Shown: positions 25,854-34,396, counted from the first letter of the stretch. The stretch: 37,129 nucleotides of DNA from an uncultured Bacteroidales bacterium (GCA_947166105.1 CAMVCZ010000032.1:1-37129); one strand, 5' to 3'. The notes: generated by a model not told the origin, from the sequence alone. A program made the numbers and translations.

Positions 25854-26651
25854 TTATTTGATGTTTTCTAATTTCTTTCTTGCTTTGGTTGCAATGCCGC
25901 TCACTTCCTGCAAATACTTGCTTTCGGGATAGAGATACGAGAGGGTGTTGCATTGCTCGATGCACGACTCGTAACGCTCGCGCTGCTTTTCGGCGATGCT
26001 GTTTTCGGCAAAGTCGTAGTATGTCTTGGCCATGTCGAACAGGATTTCCTCGCGGTGCGGAGTGTTGGGATATTTCTTCAGCATGTTCTCAAAAGAGGTG
26101 ATGGCTGCGCTGTAGTTTTCCATGCGGTAGAACAGCCTGCAAATGTTGTAGTCTTTCTCTTCCAATTTGTTGTTGAGGTCGGCCAAAAGGTAATTGGCGC
26201 GGTCGAGGCTGTCGCTTTTGGGATAACGCTCGATGAAGCCTTTCAATTGCTTGATGGCGTTGTGGGTGTTGGTTTGGTCCAATCCCGACTCGGGCGAATC
26301 CATGTAACTGCAATAGGCGCTCATGTAGGCGGCCTTTTCTGCATCCTTTGAGAAGGGGTAGACTTGGAGGAAACGGTTGTAATAGTAGCCCGCGATTTCG
26401 TAGTCGTGCTGCATATAATAGCATTGCGCCGTGCGATAAGTGATGTTTTCGCCACGGGGCGTGTTGCGGAACGAGGCTTGCAGCAGGTCGAACAGTTGCA
26501 GGGCGTGGTTGTAGTCGCCGCGCTCATAATAGTCCATCGCCACCTCGTACTTCATTTCGTTGTCGGTGCTTTTCACCAAACGGTTGAAGTCGTTGCAAGA
26601 GGCGAGGGCTGCCAACCCCATAACGGCCAATATCAAAATCCTGTTTTTCAT
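25854..26651 (-). CDS. bamD: outer membrane assembly lipoprotein BamD
   Basis: A 265-residue lipoprotein of the beta-barrel assembly machinery. The lipobox LAALASC gives lipidated Cys19. Five TPR-like helical repeats follow, for example DYYERGDYNHALQLFD (about 40-55) and RLFYRMENYSAAITSFENMLKKYP-type sequence (about 171-194). The cluster continues with omega, PorD-like and recN genes on the same strand. A TAATTTTG promoter box (complement of 26659-26666) ends only 7 bases from the ATG, so the mRNA may have almost no 5' leader. Confidence 0.93.
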   Translation of the reverse strand: MKNRILILAVMGLAALASCNDFNRLVKSTDNEMKYEVAMDYYERGDYNHALQLFDLLQASFRNTPRGENITYRTAQCYYMQHDYEIAGYYYNRFLQVYPFSKDAEKAAYMSAYCSYMDSPESGLDQTNTHNAIKQLKGFIERYPKSDSLDRANYLLADLNNKLEEKDYNICRLFYRMENYSAAITSFENMLKKYPNTPHREEILFDMAKTYYDFAENSIAEKQRERYESCIEQCNTLSYLYPESKYLQEVSGIATKARKKLENIK

Positions 26652-26658
26652 CGGGCTG

Positions 26659-26666
26659 CAAAATTA
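26659..26666 (-). promoter_or_regulatory. TAnnTTTG promoter box of the bamD cluster
   Basis: The complement reads TAATTTTG, followed by CAGCCCG and ATG. The arrangement matches the pyr leader start (TATCTTTG, CAGTCCG, ATG). No -33 box is evident. Confidence 0.6.
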
Positions 26667-26701
26667 CTCATTTTTGCGTTAATAACGAGGTGTTTTTGTT
26701 T

Positions 26702-29008
26702 TTATTTTTCAATGACGAGTTTTTCAACCCAGTTCCTGTTTGTGTCTTTCAGTTGTAGGAAATACACGCCTTGCCGCAAGGATTCGGCATCGATTTGGGC
26801 TTTGCCGGTGAAATTGCCTGCAAGCACGACTTGGCCGAGGGCGTTGTAAACGGAATACTGGATTTCGCCTTTAGCCTCAATGGTGAAACTGTTTTGTGCC
26901 GGATTGGGATAGATTTTCATGCTCTCCGTCAGGTTTTCGTCTACCGACACGCCACTTGTGCAAGTCACCGTTGCAATCCACCCTAAATAATTGCTATAAG
27001 TGTTTGAAACAAAAGTGATTGTGAGTGCGCCTTCGGGGTTGCTGGCCGTGATGTAGCCGGGCAAGACCGAGCCTGAATAACTGCCGATGAGCGGGGCATC
27101 GGTGGAGGTGCCGTCGTAGATGGTGAGGACATCGGTGTTGGGTTGGGTCTTGAAATCGAGGAAATCCAAAATGATTTTTCGCTCGTTGCCGTCAGGGTAG
27201 AGGGTCATTTTGTAACTTTCGTCGTTGCCGTAATGCCCGCAGTCGCTGCCCGAAGGGAGAAAGAGGCCTTGGCAGTCGGTCACGGTCACATTGCCGTCTT
27301 GGATGGGGATGGCATGGTAAACATCGATGAATTCGCTCTTGGTGTTGGTGCTGGTTTGTCCATCGGCATCGGTGACGGTCAGCGAAACATCGAACTTTCC
27401 CGGTGTGTCATAAATGACTGAGGGATTGCGCTCGGTGGAGGTGGAGGGTGTTCCACCTTCAAACCGCCACTCCCAACTGACGATGTGTCGACCTTGACTA
27501 AATTCATTGAACCAGACGGGCGAACCCACCGTAACCACCTCTCTTTCAGCCACAAAATAGGCGGATAAAGGTGTGTTGGGGATAGGTGTCAGTTGCACAT
27601 CCTGATTAACGGCTTCATTGTCGTTTACGCTCACGGTAATGGTCTGTGGCTCATAGCCGTAAGCGGAATAAGTGATGGCGTAAGTGCCACCCTTGATGGG
27701 ACGGTGATAGTCGCCCGCCGGCAAATGCGAATTGACATGAGAGCCGCGTTGGTCGTGTCCCGCAATGAAAACGGTGGCTTCAATCGCCTCGCCTGTTGCG
27801 GCATCGGTGATGGTGCCGTGTATCCCGTTGAGGCACTGTTCCATGTAACTTAACATGCTGTTGTGGTTGTAGTTCCAGTACATCGGCATTGTTGTGGCGT
27901 TGGGCAGATATGTGTTGGAACATTCTATCGTCACTTCGCGGCATTGGGCATAGTAGTTCATGTAGTCCTGTCGGCTGCCCGAAATGGTGTACCACACATA
28001 GCCGTTGATGATGCCGTTGTCTGCATTCTGATGAGGCATATTCATATAAGAGGTGTCCCACTCGTGGCATTGGTCTGCGTATTCGTGGCAGACCAATTTC
28101 CACCATTCATCGTCGGCGTGGAGCGCGGGATGGGTGTCCCAAGGGTAGTTCAACACCTCCGAACCCGTATGGAAGTTGGCGGCCATCGTGAATTTGTGGT
28201 CTCGCGCAAGGTTCATCAGCCATTGGGTTTCATCCTGATAGCACCATTCGTTGTCGGGGTGCGGACCTTTGTCGAAATCGGGATAGTGGCGGTTGAGGTC
28301 GAGGTCGTTGGCATTGTTGCGGCGGGCGCCAGATACGCTTTGGTTGCCACCGTAATAGGTGCCGTCGGGGTTGGTGTTTGGGCAGATGAAAATGTCCAAG
28401 TTGTTGACTAAGTTCAAAATACGGTCGTCATTGCTCGAACAAAGTTCATCAATCAGGCGGAGCATCAGCATAAAGCCTGTCGTTTCGTTGCCGTGCATGG
28501 TTGAGGTGTAGAGGAACTTCGGCTTGCCGTCGGTTTGCCCGTTGTAGATGCGGCAAAACATGAGTTTGCGCCCGCTGGCCAAAGTGCCAAGTTCGAAATA
28601 GGTGCAACGGTCGGGATGCTCAGCGGCAAATTGCTGCATCATGCTTTCGTAGGCTTCGTAGGTCGGGTAAGCGTCCCAATCGTACGCCTCACGGTGGCTT
28701 CCGTCCCACATGATGGGCGTTTCAAGCAACGAGGGTGGAGTTTGCAAATGAGGCTGATAGCCTTTTTCGAGCAAAATCTCATACTCGTTTTGGTTGGCAA
28801 AACACACCACGGTTCGGCCATCGGTGCCGTCAACGGAGCAAAGGTCGCTGATGGCTTGGATTTCAGAAGGTTGGTCAACCGTGAGGGTAAAGAAATATTC
28901 CCCACGGCTACGCATGAGTTGCTCCAAGTCCTTTTGGCTGTTTTGGGCCAAAAGGTTGCCGCAAACCATCACGGCGAGAATCAGGATGAGTTTCTGCAAA
29001 TGCTTCAT
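26702..29008 (-). CDS. secreted M14 zinc carboxypeptidase with PKD, CUB-like and T9SS domains (copy 1)
   Basis: A 768-residue exported metallopeptidase. Domains in order: signal peptide (1-22), propeptide-like region, M14 catalytic domain (about 115-400), carboxypeptidase regulatory-like domain (about 410-490), PKD (about 490-575), CUB-like (about 580-690) and type A T9SS sorting domain (about 700-768, KIYPNPAQNSFTIEA). Zinc ligands are His172 and Glu175 (MHGNETTG) and the His of NFHTGSEVLNYPWD; the catalytic Glu is in REVTIECSN. It follows copy 2 after 8 bases and is a tandem duplicate of it, lacking the extra Ig-like domain. Likely role: outer-surface or extracellular peptide trimming. Confidence 0.93.
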   Translation of the reverse strand: MKHLQKLILILAVMVCGNLLAQNSQKDLEQLMRSRGEYFFTLTVDQPSEIQAISDLCSVDGTDGRTVVCFANQNEYEILLEKGYQPHLQTPPSLLETPIMWDGSHREAYDWDAYPTYEAYESMMQQFAAEHPDRCTYFELGTLASGRKLMFCRIYNGQTDGKPKFLYTSTMHGNETTGFMLMLRLIDELCSSNDDRILNLVNNLDIFICPNTNPDGTYYGGNQSVSGARRNNANDLDLNRHYPDFDKGPHPDNEWCYQDETQWLMNLARDHKFTMAANFHTGSEVLNYPWDTHPALHADDEWWKLVCHEYADQCHEWDTSYMNMPHQNADNGIINGYVWYTISGSRQDYMNYYAQCREVTIECSNTYLPNATTMPMYWNYNHNSMLSYMEQCLNGIHGTITDAATGEAIEATVFIAGHDQRGSHVNSHLPAGDYHRPIKGGTYAITYSAYGYEPQTITVSVNDNEAVNQDVQLTPIPNTPLSAYFVAEREVVTVGSPVWFNEFSQGRHIVSWEWRFEGGTPSTSTERNPSVIYDTPGKFDVSLTVTDADGQTSTNTKSEFIDVYHAIPIQDGNVTVTDCQGLFLPSGSDCGHYGNDESYKMTLYPDGNERKIILDFLDFKTQPNTDVLTIYDGTSTDAPLIGSYSGSVLPGYITASNPEGALTITFVSNTYSNYLGWIATVTCTSGVSVDENLTESMKIYPNPAQNSFTIEAKGEIQYSVYNALGQVVLAGNFTGKAQIDAESLRQGVYFLQLKDTNRNWVEKLVIEK

Positions 29009-29016
29009 TTTGAACC

Positions 29017-31533
29017 TTATTCAATGATGATTTTTTCTGTCCTACAGTCGTTTTCACCGTTAAGGCGGAGGAAATAAACGCCTTGCTGCGAATTTTGGGC
29101 ATCAATTTGGGTCTTGCCTTCGCAAACGCCCGAAAGCACCACTTGACCGAGGCTGTTGATGAGTTGATAATCAGCATTGCCTTCAATGATGAACAGGCCA
29201 TTGTTCGGGTTGGGATAAACCTTCAAGGCACTCATGGTGTTTTCGTCCATGCCGACATTCCTGATGGTTACGGTCACTTCGCCAGAAGCCGTATTGCCTT
29301 CTCCGTCAGTCACTTCCACTTTGTAAATGGTTTCATGCTCGGTGGGTGTCGCTATGGGGCAACAACTGGTGGGATAGTCGAGGGTTTCAACGGGTTCCCA
29401 ACGGAAGGTGTAGTTGCCTGCGCCACCCGTTACCGTTGCAGTGAGTTGGCTGCTTTCGCCTTCGTTGATGACTTCCGGATTGGCGGTGACGTCAATAATC
29501 ATAGGCTCGTATGAACCGATGCAATCGACCAAAGCCTCCCAGCCGCTCGATGTGGTAGAATAGTCGGAAGTGAAATGGAAGGTGAGTGCGCCTTCTTCGT
29601 TGGTGGCGGTCACTATGCCGATTTCGTCATTGCCTGAATAACTGTTGATAAAAGGAGCATCGGTGGAACTGCCATCATAGATTTCAAGCCAGTCGTAGTT
29701 GGCTTCAGTGCTGAAACTTAGGAAGTTGACGCTGATTTTGTTGCCTGGGGTATCGGGAAGGAAAGTCATGGTGTAGTCCTCGTTGCTGTGGTAACCGGTG
29801 TAAGCAGAAGCGTAGAAGAATGCCCTGCAAGTCTCGAAGGTACCGTCTTGCATCATGTATGCTTCGCGCACATGGATGTAATTGTCTCGCGTGAGGGTTT
29901 CGGTATTGCCGTTGTTGTCGGTTACGGTAAGGGTCACGGCAAAGTCGCCAACCATATCGTATGAAACATTCGTCGGGTTCTGTTGTGTCGATGAACCGGC
30001 ACCTTCAAAGGTCCAATGCCACGAGACAATGTCGCCAAACGACTGGTCGGTGAAGTTGACATGTCCACCCAATGGCACCATTGTCCTCGAAACAGAGAAA
30101 TCAGGAAGAATGCCCGCGCCGGCTTCGAGTGCAACGTTCAGATTGACAGTTTCATAATCAGCAACAGTGACGGTTTCCTGATGCGGACGATAGCCGTCGG
30201 CGATGAAGTTCACGGTGTAGGTGCCTCCCTTGATGGGGCGGTGGAAGTCGCCCGCCGGCAGATGGCTCTCCACTACTGAAAACGTATTGTCGTGTCCCGA
30301 AATGGTGATCGTGGCCTCAATGGGTTGGCCTGTCGAGGCATCGGTCACTGTGCCGTGGATGCCGTAAAGGCATTGGTTCATAAAGGCGAAGATGGAATTT
30401 TTGTTGATGTTCCAGAAGTTGGGTAATTGGTTGCCGTTGGGCAGTTTGGTGTTCGAACATTCAATCGTGAGTTCGCGGCATTGCGCATAGCCGTTCATAT
30501 AATCTTGACGGCCTCCGCCAATCATATACCATTGAGCGCCATTGGTGATGCCATTGTTGAAGTCGTTCATGTAATTGGGGTTCACTTCGTGGGTGAGGTC
30601 GGCGTACTCGTGGCTAATGAGTTGATACCAAGCATCATCAGGATGGAGCGTGTAGGTGTTGTCCCAAGGGTAGTTCATCACCTCGGCACCGCCGTGATAG
30701 TTGGCACCCATCACAAAAGCGTTTTCTTCGGCAAACTGCATAAACCATTCTGTTTCAGTTTGGTAGGGATTGCCATCGGGGTGTGGACCACCATTGGGGT
30801 CGGCATAGTTGCGGTTCATATCAACACCGTTGGCATTGTAACGGGTGGCACCGTTCACGTTGTTATTGCCTGCGTGATAAGTTCCGTCAGGGTTGGTGTT
30901 CGGGCCAATATAAAGGTCAATATTGTCCATAACGGTCTGAACTTCAGGCTCGTCAGGATTTTCAAGCAAATAGTCAATCAAGCGAAGCATCAAAATCCAG
31001 CCTGTGGTTTCGTCGCCGTGGATGGTGCTGGTGTAGAGGAACTTGGGCTTGCCTTCGCCCGAACCGTTGTTCAGGTGGGCAATCATAATTTTGCGACCGC
31101 TGGGCAGCGTGCCGAGCGTGATGATTTCGCACTTGTCGGGGTGGTCGGTGGCAAATTGGAACATCATTTCCTCGTAGGCAGTGTAAGTCGGGTAGCTGTC
31201 CCAGTCGTATTCGGCACGGTTGCTGCCGTCCCACATCGCGACTTTCTCCATCAGCGAAGGCGGCGTTTGCAGCGTCGTTTCATAGCCAAGTTGTTGGAAA
31301 TCGACAAATTCCTTGTTGTTGGCGTATGCCGTAACCACTTGACCATCAATGCGGTCAACCGAAATGGCGCGGGCAATGGCTTTCAGGTCGTCGTTGCCGT
31401 TCAGGTTGAAGGTGAAATAATACTCATTGCGTTCTTGCATGAGTTGGTTCAGTTCTTGTTGGCTCTTTTGGGCAAAAATGTTGCCGCAAACCACTGCGGC
31501 CAAGATCAGCATAAAATAGCGTAAACTCTTCAT
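29017..31533 (-). CDS. secreted M14 zinc carboxypeptidase with PKD, CUB-like, Ig-like and T9SS domains (copy 2)
   Basis: An 838-residue paralogue of the downstream gene. The signal peptide (1-22) and catalytic domain are collinear with copy 1: zinc ligands His172 and Glu175 (IHGDETTG), the His of NYHGGAEVMNYPWD, and the catalytic Glu in RELTIECSN. Regulatory-like, PKD (about 495-575) and CUB-like (about 580-685) domains follow. An additional Ig/PKD-like domain (about 690-765, ANPEVINEGESSQLTATV) precedes the T9SS sorting tail (LKVYPNPNNGLFIIEG). That domain accounts for the 70-residue length difference. dapA ends 42 bases upstream; the gap contains repeated ATTTGAAAT-like words but no clear promoter. 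Confidence 0.93.
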   Translation of the reverse strand: MKSLRYFMLILAAVVCGNIFAQKSQQELNQLMQERNEYYFTFNLNGNDDLKAIARAISVDRIDGQVVTAYANNKEFVDFQQLGYETTLQTPPSLMEKVAMWDGSNRAEYDWDSYPTYTAYEEMMFQFATDHPDKCEIITLGTLPSGRKIMIAHLNNGSGEGKPKFLYTSTIHGDETTGWILMLRLIDYLLENPDEPEVQTVMDNIDLYIGPNTNPDGTYHAGNNNVNGATRYNANGVDMNRNYADPNGGPHPDGNPYQTETEWFMQFAEENAFVMGANYHGGAEVMNYPWDNTYTLHPDDAWYQLISHEYADLTHEVNPNYMNDFNNGITNGAQWYMIGGGRQDYMNGYAQCRELTIECSNTKLPNGNQLPNFWNINKNSIFAFMNQCLYGIHGTVTDASTGQPIEATITISGHDNTFSVVESHLPAGDFHRPIKGGTYTVNFIADGYRPHQETVTVADYETVNLNVALEAGAGILPDFSVSRTMVPLGGHVNFTDQSFGDIVSWHWTFEGAGSSTQQNPTNVSYDMVGDFAVTLTVTDNNGNTETLTRDNYIHVREAYMMQDGTFETCRAFFYASAYTGYHSNEDYTMTFLPDTPGNKISVNFLSFSTEANYDWLEIYDGSSTDAPFINSYSGNDEIGIVTATNEEGALTFHFTSDYSTTSSGWEALVDCIGSYEPMIIDVTANPEVINEGESSQLTATVTGGAGNYTFRWEPVETLDYPTSCCPIATPTEHETIYKVEVTDGEGNTASGEVTVTIRNVGMDENTMSALKVYPNPNNGLFIIEGNADYQLINSLGQVVLSGVCEGKTQIDAQNSQQGVYFLRLNGENDCRTEKIIIE

Positions 31534-31575
31534 TTTATTATTGTTATTTCAAATTTCAAGATTTCAAATCCCTGA

Positions 31576-32463
31576 TTATGCGTTCTTTAAGGTTTTCCAT
31601 TCGTTGGTAATGTCGGCTTCCACCTTCTCATTAACGGGAACCAAAGGCAAGCGCAGCACGTTCTGGCACAGCCCGATATGGCTCATCAGGCACTTGATTC
31701 CGGCGGGGTTGCCATCGGCAAAAATCAGTTGGTTCATTCGCAGCATGGCGTAATGCAGGTGCAATGCTTCTTCGATGCGGCCTTCCTTTTGAGCCTTCAT
31801 CATTCGGCTGAACTGATTCGTGTAGGCATTGGCGGCCACCGAAATCACGCCTGTTGCGCCCAAAGCCATCAGCGGTTGGGTGATGCCGTCGTCACCCGAA
31901 AGCACATCGAAATCAGTGGGTTTGTCGCGCAATATCTCCATGATTTGCTGCAAGTTGCCCGAAGCCTCCTTCACGGCGATAATGTTGGGATGCTGGGCCA
32001 ATTCCACGCAGGTTGCGGCTTGCAAGTTCACGCCCACGCGCCCAGGCACGTTGTAAACCACCACTGGCACAGGACTCGCATCGGCGATGGCCTCGAAATG
32101 GGCTTTCATGCCGCGTTGGTTGGGCTTATTATAATAAGGTACGACGCTCAAAATCCCCTGTATGCCAGTGAAATCTTGTGCTTTAATGGCTTCGATGACA
32201 CTTTGTGTGTTGTTGCCGCCCATGCCGAGCATGACGGGCAAGCGACCCTCGTTGGCTTCCAATATCGTGCTGATTACTAATTGCTTTTCGTTTGCCGAAA
32301 GGGTAGGGGCTTCGGAAGTGGTGCCCAAAACGACCAAAAAATCCGCGCCGTTGGCGATGACATGGTTCACGATGTTGATTAAAGCCTCAACATCAATTGA
32401 ACGGTCGGTTTTAAAAGGAGTGACGAGGGCAATGCCCATGCCTTTAAAAGGGTTGTATTTCAT
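31576..32463 (-). CDS. dapA: 4-hydroxy-tetrahydrodipicolinate synthase
   Basis: A 295-residue TIM-barrel aldolase condensing pyruvate with aspartate semialdehyde on the path to lysine and diaminopimelate. LGTTSEAPTL is near 46, the catalytic Tyr is in VVYNVPGR (near 133) and the Schiff-base Lys in IIAVKEASG (near 162). I choose ATG 32463 (MKYNPF); an in-frame TTG two codons upstream is possible but unlikely. The gene lies 14 bases behind the DUF6913-like gene and upstream of the two M14 peptidases, all on the same strand. Confidence 0.96.
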   Translation of the reverse strand: MKYNPFKGMGIALVTPFKTDRSIDVEALINIVNHVIANGADFLVVLGTTSEAPTLSANEKQLVISTILEANEGRLPVMLGMGGNNTQSVIEAIKAQDFTGIQGILSVVPYYNKPNQRGMKAHFEAIADASPVPVVVYNVPGRVGVNLQAATCVELAQHPNIIAVKEASGNLQQIMEILRDKPTDFDVLSGDDGITQPLMALGATGVISVAANAYTNQFSRMMKAQKEGRIEEALHLHYAMLRMNQLIFADGNPAGIKCLMSHIGLCQNVLRLPLVPVNEKVEADITNEWKTLKNA

Positions 32464-32477
32464 TTTCAATCAGAGTT

Positions 32478-33023
32478 TTAAGTTGTTGAACCCGACAAGG
32501 CTTTCAGGTAGTTGTGCAGGACATGTATGTTGGAAACAGGGTCGGTGGCTCGCGGGTTTTGGATGATCAAGTCGTAGATAGGTTGGTTTTTGCTCTCGTG
32601 GAAACAAATCCTGAAATCCGACTTCGGTAGGGTGCAAAGATAGTCGCTGATTTCGGCGTTTTTTGCCGCCATGTTGATAAGCATTGTGCTGAAAGGCAGC
32701 TTCTTGATGAATTCGTGCTTGTCGGGTTTCAGCACGCTCATAAAGCCGAAATCCTTGGGCGTAATCTCGGTGTAGAGGTCGCTTTGTAGGATGGTTTCCG
32801 ACATTTGGTTGCAAAGGATGACAAACCCGCAACGACTTGCGCCAAACAGACTTTTTGCACTGCTTTCGATGTTCTTCACTATGCTTTTGTCGCCTTCGTC
32901 CAAAATAATCAAAATGGAAGTAACTCGCTGAAGATTAGGCATTTTTGCCGTAGGTTTTTCGGCGAGAAATTGCTCCAAGGCGCGTCTTAAAGCCCTATTT
33001 CTGAGGTAGGATGAAAAATTCAT
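32478..33023 (-). CDS. DUF6913-like cytoplasmic protein
   Basis: A 181-residue protein resembling the DUF6913 family, often found beside dapA in Bacteroidetes (from memory, not verified here). It has an amphipathic N-terminal helix (NRALRRALEQFLAEK), a central ILIILDEGDKSIVKNIESSAK segment (about 37-57), and a C-terminal DYLCTLPKSDFRICFHE segment (about 127-143) followed by YDLIIQNPRA. There is no signal peptide or membrane segment, and the function is unknown. I start at ATG 33023; an earlier in-frame ATG (33047) lies upstream of the TACATTTG promoter box. Confidence 0.75.
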   Translation of the reverse strand: MNFSSYLRNRALRRALEQFLAEKPTAKMPNLQRVTSILIILDEGDKSIVKNIESSAKSLFGASRCGFVILCNQMSETILQSDLYTEITPKDFGFMSVLKPDKHEFIKKLPFSTMLINMAAKNAEISDYLCTLPKSDFRICFHESKNQPIYDLIIQNPRATDPVSNIHVLHNYLKALSGSTT

Positions 33024-33027
33024 GCCG

Positions 33028-33035
33028 CAAATGTA
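33028..33035 (-). promoter_or_regulatory. TAnnTTTG promoter box of the DUF6913-dapA transcript
   Basis: The complement reads TACATTTG, followed by CGGC and ATG 33023. Only 4 bases separate box and start codon, so the transcript may be leaderless if this box is used. Confidence 0.5.
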
Positions 33036-33077
33036 GGCAAATTCCATGAAATAGCATGTTTTTTTGTTTAAAATCGC

Positions 33078-33085
33078 TAATTTTG
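33078..33085 (+). promoter_or_regulatory. TAnnTTTG promoter box of the PhnP-like gene
   Basis: TAATTTTG lies 49 bases upstream of ATG 33135, divergent from the DUF6913-dapA promoter. No -33 box is clear. Confidence 0.5.
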
Positions 33086-33134
33086 CGCTTGAATTTCGGT
33101 GAGGCGTTTATGGACGCAAAAAAATGATAAAAGT

Positions 33135-33896
33135 ATGATTGTCACTGTTTTAGGTAGTGGAACTTCGCAAGGTGTGCCGGTCATCGGCTGCACTTGTCCC
33201 GTGTGCCAAAGCAAAGACCCACGCGACAAGCGACTGCGCACCTCCATCTTGATTCAGACTGAAGAGGTGACGGTGGCCGTGGATGCCGGCCCCGACTTCC
33301 GCCAACAGATGTTGCGCGAAAACGTCTCCAAACTTGATGCGGTGATTATCTCTCATGAGCATAAAGACCACATCGGCGGCCTTGACGATTTGCGCCCCTA
33401 TATTTTCATGCAGAAAAAGCCTATGACGCTCTATGTGGCTGATACCGCGTTGCCCGAAATCAAGCGGGAGTATTCATACGCCTTCGATGAACATCCCTAT
33501 CCAGGTGCCCCGACTTACGACATCCGCCGCCTCGACGAAACGCCCTTCGACCTCGGCGACCTGCACATCATACCTATTAAATTAAAGCATTTCACCTTGA
33601 CTTGCTATGCTTTCCGCATCGGCAACTTTGCCTACGTCACCGACCTAAGCGAGATTTCCGAAGAGGCAATAAAAAAGCTGCAAGGTGTTGAATACCTGAT
33701 TATTGAGGCTCTGCAAAAGAAGAAACACTACTCGCATCTCACTTTGGACGAAGCAATCGAAATTTCCAGAAAGGTAGGCGCGAAAAAGATTTGGTTCACG
33801 CATTGCAGCCACAGCATGGGCCTCGCCGCCGAGGTCAACCGCGAACTTCCCGTAGGCATGATGCTCGCCTACGATGGACTAAAAATTGAAATATAG
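33135..33896 (+). CDS. PhnP-like metallo-beta-lactamase-fold hydrolase
   Basis: A 253-residue cytoplasmic hydrolase of the metallo-beta-lactamase superfamily. The metal site begins with SHEHKDHIGG (residues 74-79 carry HxHxDH). Further ligands are the Asp of VTDLSEIS and a C-terminal His. An N-terminal CTCPVC (Cys19, Cys21, Cys24) matches the structural zinc site of E. coli PhnP, a cyclic phosphodiesterase. No phn genes are nearby, so the substrate may be another cyclic phosphate. I choose ATG 33135 (MIVTVLGSGTSQGVP), the family N-terminus; an upstream extension of 12 codons looks artificial. Confidence 0.9.
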   Translation: MIVTVLGSGTSQGVPVIGCTCPVCQSKDPRDKRLRTSILIQTEEVTVAVDAGPDFRQQMLRENVSKLDAVIISHEHKDHIGGLDDLRPYIFMQKKPMTLYVADTALPEIKREYSYAFDEHPYPGAPTYDIRRLDETPFDLGDLHIIPIKLKHFTLTCYAFRIGNFAYVTDLSEISEEAIKKLQGVEYLIIEALQKKKHYSHLTLDEAIEISRKVGAKKIWFTHCSHSMGLAAEVNRELPVGMMLAYDGLKIEI

Positions 33897-33899
33897 GAA

Positions 33900-34070
33900 C
33901 ACGAATTGAAAGAATTATACGAATATGATATTCAGAATCAATATTTTGCGACTAAAGTCGCTAATGGATACGAATCCTGCTCCGCTGGCATATTCGTATG
34001 AAATCGGATGCTTGCCTCCCAACAATTCTCAAAATAATTCGTTTCATTCGTGCAATTCATAGTTAAAAAC
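33900..34070. repeat. repeat-rich spacer with CGAAT inverted repeats
   Basis: ATACGAAT occurs at 33917-33924 and 33968-33975, with its inverse ATTCGTAT at 33992-33999, making an 8-bp hairpin. A second small hairpin, GCGAC-taaa-GTCGC, is at 33948-33961. Imperfect inverted copies of CACGAAT-AAAxGAATTAT flank the stretch (about 33902-33917 and 34037-34055). No coding signal or terminator T run is seen. Confidence 0.55.
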
Positions 34071-34077
34071 AAAAAAT

Positions 34078-34341
34078 ATGAAAGCAACCTATTCCTAAAG
34101 ACTGATCAAACTCGCCGACCTCAACCACCACCAGACTTTTTTCGCAGGTCGCTGTTCCGAGTATTTTCTGGAGAGTTCCTATTTCGCTGTGGCGCAATAT
34201 GTTGACACGAAAGACACCGTTCTTCTCGTCCTCCACGGCATCGACTTCAAGTTCCCGATTTTTGCCGGAGACATTGTCACTTTCGAGAGTAAAGTCATCT
34301 CCGTGGGTCGCAGCACATTGACGGTTTATACAAAAATATAG
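34078..34341 (+). pseudogene. broken hotdog-fold acyl-CoA thioesterase
   Basis: From ATG 34078 the frame reads MKATYS, then TAA (34096-34098), then RLIKLADLNHHQTFFAGRC and further, ending LTVYTKI at TAG 34339-34341. The sequence after the stop is a clear acyl-CoA thioesterase (4HBT/hotdog): LNHHQTFFAGR is the active-site segment and GIDFKFPIFAGDIV with GRSTLTVY the central strands. There are two lesions: an in-frame nonsense codon at position 7 and loss of roughly the last 40-45 residues expected for the family. No frameshift is needed. The loss coincides with the change to AT-rich sequence, so insertion of the neighbouring element may have removed the 3' end. Confidence 0.75.
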
Positions 34342-34373
34342 GGTAGATTTACCGTGAACTAATAAAAAATTCC

Positions 34374-34381
34374 TATCTTTG
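34374..34381 (+). promoter_or_regulatory. TAnnTTTG promoter box of the serine recombinase
   Basis: TATCTTTG, 15 bases before ATG 34397. The surrounding 18 bases are identical to the promoter at 7667-7684, so the foreign-looking gene carries a host-type promoter. Confidence 0.6.
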
Positions 34382-34396
34382 CGCCATAATTTTAAA

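Noticed and set aside
33099..33134. 12-codon upstream extension of the PhnP-like protein.
   Set aside because: Family members begin at the MIVTVLGSGTSQG-type strand, and the extension adds an unrelated basic stretch.
34096..34098. In-frame TAA in the thioesterase as possible recoding or alternative genetic code.
   Set aside because: TAA is used as the normal stop for several intact genes here, no selenocysteine- or pyrrolysine-type context is visible (those use TGA or TAG), and the gene is also truncated at its 3' end.
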